Source: Lachnospiraceae bacterium (GTDB lineage Bacteria; Bacillota; Clostridia; Lachnospirales; Lachnospiraceae). From it: a DNA stretch of 43,845 nt. A program made the position numbers and the translations under genes. Below, piece by piece: positions 15,802 through 25,700 of the stretch. The stretch lies in the NCBI GenBank assembly GCA_017540355.1, contig JAFYBE010000090.1, positions 1 through 43,845 on the forward strand, written 5' to 3'. How positions within the stretch are numbered: the first letter of the stretch is position 1; each line of letters opens with the position of its first letter. The notes beneath the pieces were generated by a model, which saw only the letters and a list, made by a program, of their open reading frames with translations, did not search any database and was not told the origin of the DNA.

Positions 15802-18507
15802 ATGAAATATACCAAAGCAGGAATTAAAGCCAAAGAGGCTGAGCTGAATTCGGTAGGACTTAAGCTGACCAAGAAGCTCGGGCTTATTATATCGAGGGTG
15901 ATCTTATTAGCTGCGGTTGCGGCAGTGATCATAGGTACGGCTGCCGGTATCGGTGTGTTCAAGGGTATCATAGATACTTCCCCGGATATCTCCAATATCG
16001 ATGTGTCGCCTACGGGCTTTTCTACATTTATATATGATAAGGACGGCAATCAGACCGCTAAGCTTGTTGCGGCGGACAGTAACCGTATCCCCGTCAGCAT
16101 GGACAAGATCCCCCAGAATCTCTCGGACGCATTTGTTGCTATCGAGGATGAGCGTTTCTACAGCCATAACGGTATCGACATCATGGGTATCATGCGTGCC
16201 GGCTTCTCGGCTGTTAAGGACCGTAACCTCTCGCAGGGTGCTTCGACGATCACGCAGCAGCTTCTTAAGAACAACGTTTTCACCAACTGGATGAGTGAGG
16301 ACAGCACGATAGAGAGAGTTAAGCGTAAGATTCAGGAGCAGTATCTTGCCATCCAGCTTGAGAAGCAGATGAGCAAGGATGACATCCTGCTTAACTATAT
16401 GAATACGATCAACCTCGGTCAGAACACGCTGGGAGTACAGGCGGCAAGCTTAAGATACTTTAATAAGAACGTATACGAGCTTTCGCTTTCCGAGTGTGCC
16501 GTTATCGCGGGTATCACACAGAATCCGTCGAAGTACAACCCCATCTCCCATCCCGATAAGAATGCGGAGAGACGTGAAACCGTGCTTAAGTACATGCTTG
16601 AGCAGGGCTATATCGATGACGAGGAATACAAGACAGCCCTGGCTGACGACGTATATTCAAGAATACAGAATACGAATGAGACCGTTGTAGAGAGCACGAT
16701 CAATTCGTACTTTGACGATGCGGTTACGGAGGCCGTATATAACGACCTTTTGGCTGCAGGATATAACGATACTCAGGCATATACGCTTCTTTACAGCGGC
16801 GGCCTTTCAATCTATTCGACTCAGGATCCCGACATACAGCGCATCTGCGATACCGTGTGCTCGGATGAGGAGTTATATCCCGAAGGAACCAAGTATTACC
16901 TTAACTATAAGCTTACTATAGAGAAGGCCAACGGCGAGCTTGAGAATCACAGCTCGGAGATGTTTAAGCAGTATTTCAAGCAGTTTAACAGCCGTTTCAA
17001 TCTCCTCTATGACAGCCCCGAAGAGGCTTATGCAGCCATCGAGGAATACCAGGCAGCCGTTATGGAGCCCGGTGATGATATTCAGGCAGAGAAGATCAAT
17101 ATCACTCCTCAGCCTCAGATATCACTTACGGTTGAGGACCAGCATACCGGTGAAGTTGTAGCCATGATAGGCGGACGCGGTACGAAGTCGGCCAGCAGAA
17201 CGCTTAATCGTGCGACATCCACAACCCGTCAGCCCGGTTCTACATTCAAAGTATTGTCTACCTACGCTCCCGCTTTGGACAGCGCAGGACTTACACTTGC
17301 CACTGTTGAAAGCGATGCTCCATACTGTTTCGACGGCGGAACTCCGGTACGTAACTGGTATACGACAGGATACAGAGGAATCTGCTCATTCAGAGACGGA
17401 ATCAGGGATTCACTTAATATTGTTACCGTTAAGGCCCTTACACAGATAGGACCTCAGCTCGGATACGATTATCTTCAGAACTTCGGCTTTACCACTCTCG
17501 TGGCAAGCAAGGAGATCAACGGCAAGATATTCTCAGATATCCAGCAGACACTGGCCCTTGGCGGTATCACCAACGGTATCACCAATCTGGAGCTTAACGC
17601 GGCTTATGCGACGATTGCCAACGAAGGTACATATATCAAGCCCAAGTTATATACCAAGGTTGTCGATCACGACGGCAATGTCCTTTTGGATAACACGATG
17701 ATAGATTCAAGACAGGTGCTTAAGCAGACCACCGCTTATCTTTTAACAAGCGCGATGCAGGACGTTGTATCTTCAGGTTCCGGTACGGCTGCCAACTTCG
17801 GCGGCATGGCAATCGCCGGTAAGACAGGTACGACTTCCGATTACAACGACGTCTGGTTTGCGGGTTACACACCTTACTATACATGCTCTACCTGGACGGG
17901 CTTTGACAATAACGCCAAGTTGACATCCAATGCGGAGAAGAACTTCGCCAAGACTTTATGGCGTGAAGTTATGAGCAGGGTTCATGAGAACCTTGAATAC
18001 GCTTCATTCCCCACACCCGGCGGTCTTGTAACCTGCACGGTATGTTCAAAGTCAGGCAAGCTTCCTATTCCCGGGCTTTGTGATGCCCACTTAAAGAGTG
18101 AGATCTTCGCCGAGGATTGTGTTCCCACCGAGACCTGTGACGTTCACTACGCCGGTACGGTCTGCGCATACAGCATGCAGCCTGCCTGCGATACATGTCC
18201 TTTCAAGACAGAGGGTGTTTTCGAACTTGCACTTCCCGAAACTCCTGAAGTTGCCCGCGGAACAATGCTTGCAGCGGGACTTGATGTCGACAGTATAGAT
18301 CCTGCCGCTTCGGAAGGAACGACTGTTGAAGGTGAAGACGGAACCACCACTCACCTCTGCATACATAATGCACTTTATATGGCAGATCCCAATATAGATG
18401 CATTGCTTGCCGCACAGCAGCTTGAGATGCAACAGAGAGCAGCGCTTGCAGCTACGGCAATGGCTACGGCCGTTGAACAGAATCAGGAGATTCCTGCAGG
18501 ACAATAA
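15802..18507 (+). CDS. Class A penicillin-binding protein (PBP1A type)
   Basis: A 901-residue bifunctional peptidoglycan synthase. One membrane span lies about residues 26-53. The glycosyltransferase (GT51) domain has the catalytic Glu115 in EDERFYSHNGID and the segment QGASTITQQLLKN. The transpeptidase domain has S480-T-F-K483, SLN (537-539) and KTG (674-676). The C-terminal tail, about residues 765-830, holds nine cysteines (CTVCSKSG..., ...CDTCPFKTEG), seen in clostridial PBPs, and ends in a Glu/Gln/Ala-rich coil. I start it at ATG 15802, downstream of the predicted transcript start; the frame opens at 15745 but that ATG precedes it. GGAAGGA is 11 bases upstream. It ends at a strong terminator. 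Confidence 0.95.
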   Translation: MKYTKAGIKAKEAELNSVGLKLTKKLGLIISRVILLAAVAAVIIGTAAGIGVFKGIIDTSPDISNIDVSPTGFSTFIYDKDGNQTAKLVAADSNRIPVSMDKIPQNLSDAFVAIEDERFYSHNGIDIMGIMRAGFSAVKDRNLSQGASTITQQLLKNNVFTNWMSEDSTIERVKRKIQEQYLAIQLEKQMSKDDILLNYMNTINLGQNTLGVQAASLRYFNKNVYELSLSECAVIAGITQNPSKYNPISHPDKNAERRETVLKYMLEQGYIDDEEYKTALADDVYSRIQNTNETVVESTINSYFDDAVTEAVYNDLLAAGYNDTQAYTLLYSGGLSIYSTQDPDIQRICDTVCSDEELYPEGTKYYLNYKLTIEKANGELENHSSEMFKQYFKQFNSRFNLLYDSPEEAYAAIEEYQAAVMEPGDDIQAEKINITPQPQISLTVEDQHTGEVVAMIGGRGTKSASRTLNRATSTTRQPGSTFKVLSTYAPALDSAGLTLATVESDAPYCFDGGTPVRNWYTTGYRGICSFRDGIRDSLNIVTVKALTQIGPQLGYDYLQNFGFTTLVASKEINGKIFSDIQQTLALGGITNGITNLELNAAYATIANEGTYIKPKLYTKVVDHDGNVLLDNTMIDSRQVLKQTTAYLLTSAMQDVVSSGSGTAANFGGMAIAGKTGTTSDYNDVWFAGYTPYYTCSTWTGFDNNAKLTSNAEKNFAKTLWREVMSRVHENLEYASFPTPGGLVTCTVCSKSGKLPIPGLCDAHLKSEIFAEDCVPTETCDVHYAGTVCAYSMQPACDTCPFKTEGVFELALPETPEVARGTMLAAGLDVDSIDPAASEGTTVEGEDGTTTHLCIHNALYMADPNIDALLAAQQLEMQQRAALAATAMATAVEQNQEIPAGQ

Positions 18508-18537
18508 AGACAGGACAATAAAGATTTACAGATAACA

Positions 18538-18578
18538 ATAAAAGAACCGGGGACATCCGTGTCCACCGGTTCTTTTAT
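18538..18578. terminator. Terminator of the PBP gene
   Basis: Stem ATAAAAGAACCGG (18538-18550) against CCGGTTCTTTTAT (18566-18578), extended inside by GGACA/TGTCC with one bulged A. The flanking A and T runs allow action in both directions, so it can also end the minus-strand gene at 18617. Confidence 0.9.
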
Positions 18579-18616
18579 GTAGGGTATAAGTAAACAACAA
18601 AGTTTCTCAACAAAAA

Positions 18617-18997
18617 CTATTCTGTGATATCCTCTACGGCTTCCTTAACCGTATCAACCGCTTCCTCGGCCTTCTCTGCCACATCATCAACATCGGATGT
18701 GTCAACACCGCTGGCCTTCATGGCTTCCTTACGAACAGTAAGCTGATCGTTAAGATCTGTCTTCTTGTCAGAAGCATCCTTGATGTTCTTCATGATATCG
18801 GCAAATTCCTTATCGATATCATCCTTATGTGCCTCGTAATAAGCCTTACCGAGTTCCTTGTAATTCTTAACAAGAGTATTGTCGCAACTTACAATCTGTG
18901 CACGGATGTTGGCTAACTCTGAGACTTCTTTTGCTTTGTTGGCTACGAGCTTGCTGCCTGCACCAACCTTCTCTGTGATATCATCCCATAATGACAT
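18617..18997 (-). CDS. Small cytoplasmic coiled-coil protein, function unknown
   Basis: A 126-residue, almost wholly helical protein: MSLWDDITEKVGAGSKLVAN, then KAKEVSELANIRAQIVSCDN and an acidic C-terminus (VDDVAEKAEEAVDTVKEAVE). Charge spacing suggests a coiled coil. There is no membrane span or signal peptide. I do not recognise a named family, though its overall make-up resembles small gas-vesicle/YtxH-like helical proteins without real similarity. GGAGG sits eight bases before ATG 18997, which decides it over an ATG at 19012. Two TATAAT sequences upstream (around 19030 and 19074) and a palindrome at 19045-19059 suggest independent, regulated expression. Confidence 0.75.
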   Translation of the reverse strand: MSLWDDITEKVGAGSKLVANKAKEVSELANIRAQIVSCDNTLVKNYKELGKAYYEAHKDDIDKEFADIMKNIKDASDKKTDLNDQLTVRKEAMKASGVDTSDVDDVAEKAEEAVDTVKEAVEDITE

Positions 18998-19044
18998 AAT
19001 TCGTACCTCCATTCACAAAACTTAACTTATTATACTTACCCACA

Positions 19045-19059
19045 TAACGCCGGGCGTTA
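19045..19059. promoter_or_regulatory. Palindrome in the leader of the small coiled-coil gene
   Basis: Perfect TAACGCC-G-GGCGTTA, a GC-rich 7-bp inverted repeat in an otherwise AT-rich gap, between two TATAAT-like hexamers (about 19030 and 19074). It could be an operator. A one-base loop makes an RNA hairpin of this full length unlikely. Confidence 0.4.
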
Positions 19060-19134
19060 CCCCGTCGCTAGTTTGATTATACATCAAGAATGTCAGAATT
19101 AAAAATAAATTAATTATAAATTATCTGAACATTC

Positions 19135-21090
19135 CTATCTGTACTTCTGTATGGGCGACATATCATACTGATTGACGTTACTGATATAGTCAAACAGATC
19201 CTCCTGGTCAACGGGCATCGAGAAGCAGTATCCCTGAACGTAATCGGCCTCAAGTTCCTTAACGACGTTAAGGCCCTTCTCATCTTCCACACCCGTGACA
19301 AGCACCTTCTTGCCCGACTTATGTATCATATCTATGAACTCACGCAACACCGTCATCGCACCGTCATCCATCATGGCCGTCCATAAGAAAGAGCGGTCAA
19401 TTTTGACCAGATCGATCGGCAGAGCGACTATCTCGGTCATATTCGAATATCCTGTCCCGAAATCATCAAGCACTATGCCCATTCCGGCATCATGCAGTTT
19501 AACGATACCCTCTCCCACGGGATTCATCTCACCGGGATGAGCGGACTCGGATATCTCAAAACATATCATATACGGTTCCAGATTATTACTCTTAACAATC
19601 GATGCGAGTCTGCCGTCGGCATCACCCCTTCGACATTCCGAAGATGTAAGATTGACATGCATCTTCTTTATGCCCTTGGACTTAAGGTCATACTTGGCCA
19701 TAAAGCTTGCAGCCCTGTTAAGTACGCATTCGGTAACTTGTGTTATTGAGCCGATATCCTCAGCAAGCGAAATGAACTCATCCGGATATATCCTTCCAAG
19801 CTTCTCATCCCTAAGCCTGACAAGTGCTTCAAGAGCGGATACCTTCATATCGCTCATACGAATTATCGGCTGATACTGTACCGAAAAATCGCCCGTTCTG
19901 ACTGCATGTTCCAAAGCCACTTCTATCGCGCGTCTGCGGTCGAACTTTGCCTTATCTTCGTCTGTCACGACATGTATTCTCTCATTATCGTATTCACTCG
20001 GCTCACCGCATACCATGTTGATCAAAAAATCAAGTTCATGCGCATTCGAAGCATGTTCCGGGCAGCTTACAATGCTTATTGAGAAAGGCACCTTGATATT
20101 GCCCTTATATCCGTCTGTCATAAAGTTCTGAGAAAGTCTGTCCTCTATGGCCACGGCATAGCCTCTTGCATCGACATCCGTATCAAGTACGCAGCCGAAA
20201 TACAATCCGCTTAAGTGATATACCTGATGCCCGGGGATTAACTTCATAAGGAATTCCGCAATCTGCCTTAAGACATCGTTACAGCCTTCGTATCCCACCT
20301 GAGTGCTTATCTTCTCATATCCGCCAAACCTTACGATCAAAAGAGTAAGTTTCTTATTATTCTCAAACGCCTGCTCTATCTTCTTACTCCATGCATCGGA
20401 ACTGAAGGTGCCCAAAAGCTTGTCCGAATCGACAAAATCTCCCTGCATCGATGTGAATACTAAAAGCATACCCACCGCCATCGCAAAGGATGTAAGTAAA
20501 ACCTCAGGGAATATAACCTGTAAGATTATCGAAATAATAATCGCACCGTTGTACATTAAGATGGACAGGATTTCAACAAGTGTCAGGTGATCACTCCTTG
20601 ATATGGTCTGATATGCCATGAAAAGCATATACAAGCCCATTACAACAAAGGACTGAGTCATCCCGGGGCCCCTGTGGTAGATGCCCGCCTCATCTATATA
20701 GAACATAATGTGCGTATAGGGGGATGTGATTATTAAGAAAAACTCGATAACAATAGGCAGAGTGAATATCGTAAGATCCCTCTGACTGTATCGATACTCC
20801 GATCCCGTAACAAAGAGCACATAAAGTGCATATAAAAATACAGCCGCCATCATAGTCACGAAGTATGCGACATTTATGAAAATATTGGCTGTCCTTGATA
20901 CTATCTCAGGATGAGCCAGCCCGTATATAGCCAGTTCATCGATTATAGCCGATGCCAGACCGGTAAGCAGCATTGTGTAGAAAACCCTGGATGTCTTAGT
21001 GTATACCCTATGGCCTGCAAAGTACAGAACAGATACGGCTATTATAATAACTATCGCCGCTATCTCATAATTATTGACCCATTCGTTCAT
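19135..21090 (-). CDS. Membrane protein with degenerate GGDEF and EAL domains (c-di-GMP phosphodiesterase or sensor)
   Basis: A 651-residue protein. About seven membrane spans fill residues 8-215. A GGDEF fold follows (about 245-375), but the active site reads HLSGLYFG (292-299) instead of GGDEF, so it should not make c-di-GMP. The EAL domain (about 390-640) keeps E421 (EALVR), N480, E512, D542-D543 (LDDFGTGYS), K563 and Q619. The usual AEGVE motif is VTGVE here, so the first Glu is Thr599; that residue contributes to metal binding in studied EAL enzymes, so activity is uncertain. No other c-di-GMP gene is in the window. It may have its own promoter downstream of folD, but none is clear. Confidence 0.9.
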   Translation of the reverse strand: MNEWVNNYEIAAIVIIIAVSVLYFAGHRVYTKTSRVFYTMLLTGLASAIIDELAIYGLAHPEIVSRTANIFINVAYFVTMMAAVFLYALYVLFVTGSEYRYSQRDLTIFTLPIVIEFFLIITSPYTHIMFYIDEAGIYHRGPGMTQSFVVMGLYMLFMAYQTISRSDHLTLVEILSILMYNGAIIISIILQVIFPEVLLTSFAMAVGMLLVFTSMQGDFVDSDKLLGTFSSDAWSKKIEQAFENNKKLTLLIVRFGGYEKISTQVGYEGCNDVLRQIAEFLMKLIPGHQVYHLSGLYFGCVLDTDVDARGYAVAIEDRLSQNFMTDGYKGNIKVPFSISIVSCPEHASNAHELDFLINMVCGEPSEYDNERIHVVTDEDKAKFDRRRAIEVALEHAVRTGDFSVQYQPIIRMSDMKVSALEALVRLRDEKLGRIYPDEFISLAEDIGSITQVTECVLNRAASFMAKYDLKSKGIKKMHVNLTSSECRRGDADGRLASIVKSNNLEPYMICFEISESAHPGEMNPVGEGIVKLHDAGMGIVLDDFGTGYSNMTEIVALPIDLVKIDRSFLWTAMMDDGAMTVLREFIDMIHKSGKKVLVTGVEDEKGLNVVKELEADYVQGYCFSMPVDQEDLFDYISNVNQYDMSPIQKYR

Positions 21091-21125
21091 TACAGTGCTT
21101 TCTCCTAATCCTATTTAAAGGGAAA

Positions 21126-21152
21126 GACCATCCTCGGGGGACGAAGATGGTC
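21126..21152 (-). terminator. Hairpin between folD and the EAL gene, terminator or attenuator
   Basis: An 11-bp stem (GACCATCCTCG, 21126-21136, against CGAAGATGGTC, 21142-21152) with one G-U pair and a five-base loop; on the minus strand TTTCCCTTT follows. It is 130 bases past the folD stop and 36 bases before the EAL gene start. It could end the ispG-folD transcript or act in the EAL gene leader. A perfect ATTGTC-TTGC-GACAAT inverted repeat lies at 21178-21193. Confidence 0.55.
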
Positions 21153-21281
21153 ATATAAAAGGGGAAGTATATAAGTTATTGTCTTGCGACAATTCTTATT
21201 GAGAATATGATATCACAAAAACCGTAATAAAACTGTAACAAATTGCGCCAAAAAATTAAATAATTTTACTGCGGAAATTGT

Positions 21282-22121
21282 TTATTTTTGCTCTGCACTC
21301 TTTATCGTGTTCATCAAAAGGCATGATGTCGTAACCGTACCGACGCCGCCGGGAACGGGAGTCGCAAAGGCCGCATGACGTCCCGCAGCCTCATAATCAA
21401 CGTCTCCGACAAGCTTACCGTCCTTGACGTTAATTCCGACATCTATGATAACCTGTCCCTCACCCATATATTCATCAGTGATCATCTCCGGCACACCGGC
21501 ACAGGCACAGATTATATCAGCCTTTTTGCATATTTCTTCAAGGCCCCTGGTCTTGGTATGACATATCGTAACCGTCGCGTTGGCCTTCGTAAGCATCATT
21601 GCAAGCGGCTTGCCCACTACCATGCTTCTGCCCACAACCACGGCATTCTTACCCGTAAGGTCATATCCGTAATGCTTTAACAGTTCCATAACAGCCGCAG
21701 GGGTGCAGGGCTCGAAGCCCTCCTTGTCCTGTAAAAATGTATGGGCTATGTTGTACTCTGTCATACAGTCTACGTCCTTAGCGGGCGTAACAAGAGCCGT
21801 TACTGCTTTCTCATCAAGTCCCTTAGGCAGAGGTCTGAAGATTAATATTCCGTGAATCGAACCATCCTCATTGCACTCCTTGACCGTATCCTCAAGCTTC
21901 TCCTGACTTACATCGACAGGCAGAACCTTGGATACCACCTTGGCTCCTACAGAGTCAAATCTCTTATTAAGTCCTCTCTCATAAGAAAGGTCGTCTTCTC
22001 TCTCACCCACACGTATAACCGCAAGTGTGGGAACCTTTCCGTCTTTGGCAAGCTTTTCAAGCCTTACCTTAAAGTCCTCGGCAAGCGCCTGTACAACAGG
22101 CATTCCTCTCCATTCTTCCAT
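21282..22121 (-). CDS. folD: FolD, methylene-tetrahydrofolate dehydrogenase (cyclohydrolase residues altered)
   Basis: A 279-residue FolD: VIRVGEREDDLSYERG, ILIFRPLPKGLDE, PAKDVDCMTEYN, and the NADP-binding VVVGRSMVVGKPLAMML, closing with TPVPGGVGTVTTSCLL. Without gaps, VG to Tyr47 and Tyr47 to VG58-59 align with E. coli FolD residues 50-62. The catalytic Lys54 of E. coli is Leu51 here, and Gln98 is Phe. Human enzyme mutants at that Lys lose cyclohydrolase activity but keep dehydrogenase activity. The Asp of KDVD is kept. So this is probably a dehydrogenase only. AAGGAG is five bases before ATG 22121. It lies 38 bases after fchA, which can supply the cyclohydrolase. Confidence 0.92.
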   Translation of the reverse strand: MEEWRGMPVVQALAEDFKVRLEKLAKDGKVPTLAVIRVGEREDDLSYERGLNKRFDSVGAKVVSKVLPVDVSQEKLEDTVKECNEDGSIHGILIFRPLPKGLDEKAVTALVTPAKDVDCMTEYNIAHTFLQDKEGFEPCTPAAVMELLKHYGYDLTGKNAVVVGRSMVVGKPLAMMLTKANATVTICHTKTRGLEEICKKADIICACAGVPEMITDEYMGEGQVIIDVGINVKDGKLVGDVDYEAAGRHAAFATPVPGGVGTVTTSCLLMNTIKSAEQK

Positions 22122-22159
22122 ATATTCTCCTTAACCGGTGTTACATTAATAACCGTATT

Positions 22160-22756
22160 CTATACAAGTCCGCTCTTTATCTTATCATATACGGCATCAA
22201 GTCTGCCACATCCGTCGTTTACCATCTTATCTGCCTCGGCATTCATCTTCTCTGCCGCATCCCTATCCTTTAGCGAACGCGTGTTGATATAGACATTCAT
22301 AACAACACCCTTAAGCGCTGCCGAAACGGCACCTGCAGCAACAGCCACATCGCTTATCGCAAGACGCGAACCCATAACCGAAAGATCCTCTATAATCGGC
22401 ACAAGTTCATAGATATCGCGTGTTATCTCAAGCGGTGCCAAAGCCGCATCATATGTGGCTTTCTCCATAATATCCTCATATCCGGGTGTGGACTTGTCAA
22501 GCGCATAAGCCGCAGCCAAAGGCTTGAATGCCTCTGCATCCTTATCTATATCCTTAAGCAGGATCTCATTCTGCTCCTTAAGCTTTATAAGATACTCATC
22601 AATCTTATCCTGATATTCGGCATACTTCTTCTTGCCCGTTGTAAGATTGGCAACCATACTGCATAAGCAGCAGCCTATGCTTCCGATAAGTGCCGACGCG
22701 CCGCCGCCGCCCGGTGTCGGTGCTGCCGATGCAAGTTCATTCAAAAAATCTCTCAT
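22160..22756 (-). CDS. fchA: FchA, methenyl-tetrahydrofolate cyclohydrolase / cyclodeaminase-family protein
   Basis: A 198-residue all-helical protein of the cyclodeaminase/FchA family. Characteristic features are the start RDFLNELASAAPTPGGGGAS, the segment GSIGCCLCSMVANLTTGK, and DVAVAAGAVSAALKGVVMNVYINTRSL. FchA of acetogenic clostridia hydrolyses methenyl-THF to 10-formyl-THF; related cyclodeaminases act on formimino-THF, and sequence does not separate them fully. ATG 22756 follows GGGAGAG by six bases; an in-frame GTG at 22771 overlaps the polC stop and is the alternative. It lies between polC and folD, and the folD partner lacks the cyclohydrolase residues, which favours the cyclohydrolase role. 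Confidence 0.9.
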   Translation of the reverse strand: MRDFLNELASAAPTPGGGGASALIGSIGCCLCSMVANLTTGKKKYAEYQDKIDEYLIKLKEQNEILLKDIDKDAEAFKPLAAAYALDKSTPGYEDIMEKATYDAALAPLEITRDIYELVPIIEDLSVMGSRLAISDVAVAAGAVSAALKGVVMNVYINTRSLKDRDAAEKMNAEADKMVNDGCGRLDAVYDKIKSGLV

Positions 22757-22770
22757 ATAACTCTCTCCCA

Positions 22771-25700
22771 CTATGCTTCATTTTGCATGTAATCAAATAT
22801 GCTTAACTGATTGCTCTCAGGCAGATCTCCCAAAAGTCCGAGTTGGCTCATCGTATTGACTATGGTCTGGTTGGCCTTCGTTCTTTCTCTGAACTCCTGC
22901 TTTGATAAGAACGGTCCGTCCTTCATCGCTGCTTCCATCAGATCCGCAACGTTTTCTCCAAGGCCCTCTATACTTGTAAACGACGGCATTATCTTACCGT
23001 CTATAACCTGGAAAGTTCTGGCCTTGGCTGTAAATATGTCAAGCGGTAAGAATTCAAAGCCTCTTGCATACATCTCCTGGACTATTCTCATATCTCTGTA
23101 TGAGTCTTCATCCTTGTTCGTAGCGGTCTTATCGTCAATCCTTGCCTTGACTTCCTTCATCCTCAGTTCCAGATGCTCTCTGCCCTGGCACATGCTTTCA
23201 TATGAAAAAGCTTTTGCTCTGATACTGAAGAAAGCCGCATAATACTGCAGCGGATAGTATATCTTACAATAAGCCACTCGCCATGCCATCATAACATAGG
23301 CAGCCGCATGAGCTTTCGGGAACATGTACTTGATACGCTCACAGCTCCATATATACCAGTCCGGAACATCGCAGGCCGTCATATCGGCCTTCCACTTATC
23401 CCAGTCCTCGGTCTTGCCGCTTGCAACGCTCTTGGCCACCTTACCCTTACGTACGGCCTCCATGATCTTGAAGGCTTCGGATGAATCAACACCCTTCTCG
23501 ATAAGATAGGTCATAATGTCATCTCGTGTACAGATGGCTGTCGATATCGTAGCCGTCCCCTCTTTTATAAGGATCTCGGCGTTGTTCTGCCATACGTCGG
23601 TTCCGTGAGCAAGACCGGCGATTCTTACAAGATCAGAGAACGACGTAGGCTTTGTATCAAGAAGCATTCCTATGGCAAAGTCCGTACCAAACTCGGGGAT
23701 TCCGAGACATCCAAGCTGTGTTCCGCCTATATCCTCAGGCGTAATGCCCAAAGCTTCCGTGCCCTTAAAAAGGCTCATGACCTTAGGATCGTCAAGCGGG
23801 ATAGTAAGAGGATCCCTGCCCGTTAAATCCTGAAGCTTACGAATCATCGTCGGATCTTCGTGTCCGAGTATATCAAGCTTAAGTAAGTTATGATCTATGG
23901 CATGGTAATCAAAATGCGTGGTTATCGTACTCTCATCCTTGGGCGGATGCTGAATCGGCACAAAGGAATGAATCTCCTCACCCACGGGCAATACGATGAT
24001 TCCACCGGGATGCTGTCCCGTGCTTCGCCTTACACCCACGCAACCCTTAAGCAGTCTGTCAATCTCGCAGTCTCTCTTGCTTATGCCCTTCTCTTCATAG
24101 TATTTCTTGACATAGCCGTAGGCCGTCTTCTCGGCAAGAGTCGCAATCGTACCTGCTCTGAAGGCCTGCTCGGCACCGAATATAACTTCGACATACTTAT
24201 GCGCCTTGGCCTGATATTCAGATGAAAAGTTAAGGTCGATATCGGGCTCCTTATCACCCTTAAATCCGAGGAAGGTCTCGAAAGGAATATCAAAACCGTC
24301 CTTTTTAAGCATCTTGCCGCAGTTGGGGCAGACCTTATCCGGCATATCGACTCCGGCCTTACCCGCATATGCCTTCACATCATCCGAATCAAAGTCTACG
24401 TAATGGCAGTCTTCGCAGTAATAGTGCGGGCTTAGCGGATTAACCTCCGTAATTCCCGCCATCGTGGCCGCGAAAGAACTTCCGACCGAACCTCTCGATC
24501 CGACGAGATATCCGTCTTCCATCGACTTCCACACAAGTTTCTGCGCTATTATATACATCACGGCATAACCGTGGGATATTATCGAATCAAGCTCCCTTTC
24601 AAGTCGCTTGGCAACTATCTCGGGGAGTTCCTCACCGTACATGCTGTGCGCCTTGGCATAACATATGCGACGCAGCGTCTCATCACTGTTCTCAATAACG
24701 GGAGGACAGGTGTCGGGACGCACGGGGCTTATATAATCGATCATGTCGGCTATCATTACGGTGTTGTTAACGACAACCTCCATAGCCTTATCCGTACCGA
24801 GATACATGAACTCCTTAAGCATCTCCTCCGTCGTATGAAGGTATAGAGGTGCCTGGTCGTCCGCATCCTTAAATCCGTTGCCGGCCATGATTATTCTTCT
24901 GTATACTTCATCTTCAGGGTCTAAAAAGTGTACATCACAGGTTGCTACGACAGGCTTGCCCATACGCTCACCCAGGTCGACCACTTTCCTGTTAAGATCC
25001 CGTATGTCTTCCTCGCTGTTGATATTCTCATGCCTGGGTGATAAGATCATAAATCTGTTATTGCCCACAGGCTGAATCTCTAAATAGTCATAATAATCGA
25101 CTATACGCGCTATCTCATCATCGCTTCGCTCATCCACAAGGGCCGAATAGAGCTCACCCGCCTCGCAGGCGCTTCCAGGCAGAATTCCTTCCCTGTTTTT
25201 ATTAAACAGGCTCTTGGGAATGCACGGCTTGCCTCGGCTCATATACTTAAGGTGTGACTCCGATATCATGCGGTAAAGGTTCACACGACCCGTATTGTTC
25301 TTGGCAAGCATAATTGCGTGATAGCTGTGTAAGGACTTGACCCTGTTAACGGTATCGCCTATAAGGCCGTTAAGTTCACGGAGGCTGTATTCCCTGTCCT
25401 TTTCAACCATCTTCTGTAACTTAAGGTATATCTCCGCCGTACATTCGGCATCATCGACCGCTCTGTGATGGTGTTCAAGCGACACGTCCAAATCTTTCGC
25501 CACGGTGTGTAACTTGTGATTGGGCAGATGAGGAAGCATGGCCCTCGCAAGTTCAAGCGTATCAACGTGGTCATGGTCATATGTAAGACCCTGTCTGCGA
25601 CAGTTCTCCTTAATAAATGAGGTATCAAATGAAGCATTGTGAGCAACCAAAAAAGCCCCTTCACAAAACTCCATAAACTGCGGTAATACAACATCTATCG

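Noticed and set aside
24081-24368. Extra gene antisense or out of frame within polC
   Set aside because: Shadow frame of polC, rich in Arg/Ser, with no ribosome site; many similar shadows across the window were dropped for the same reason.
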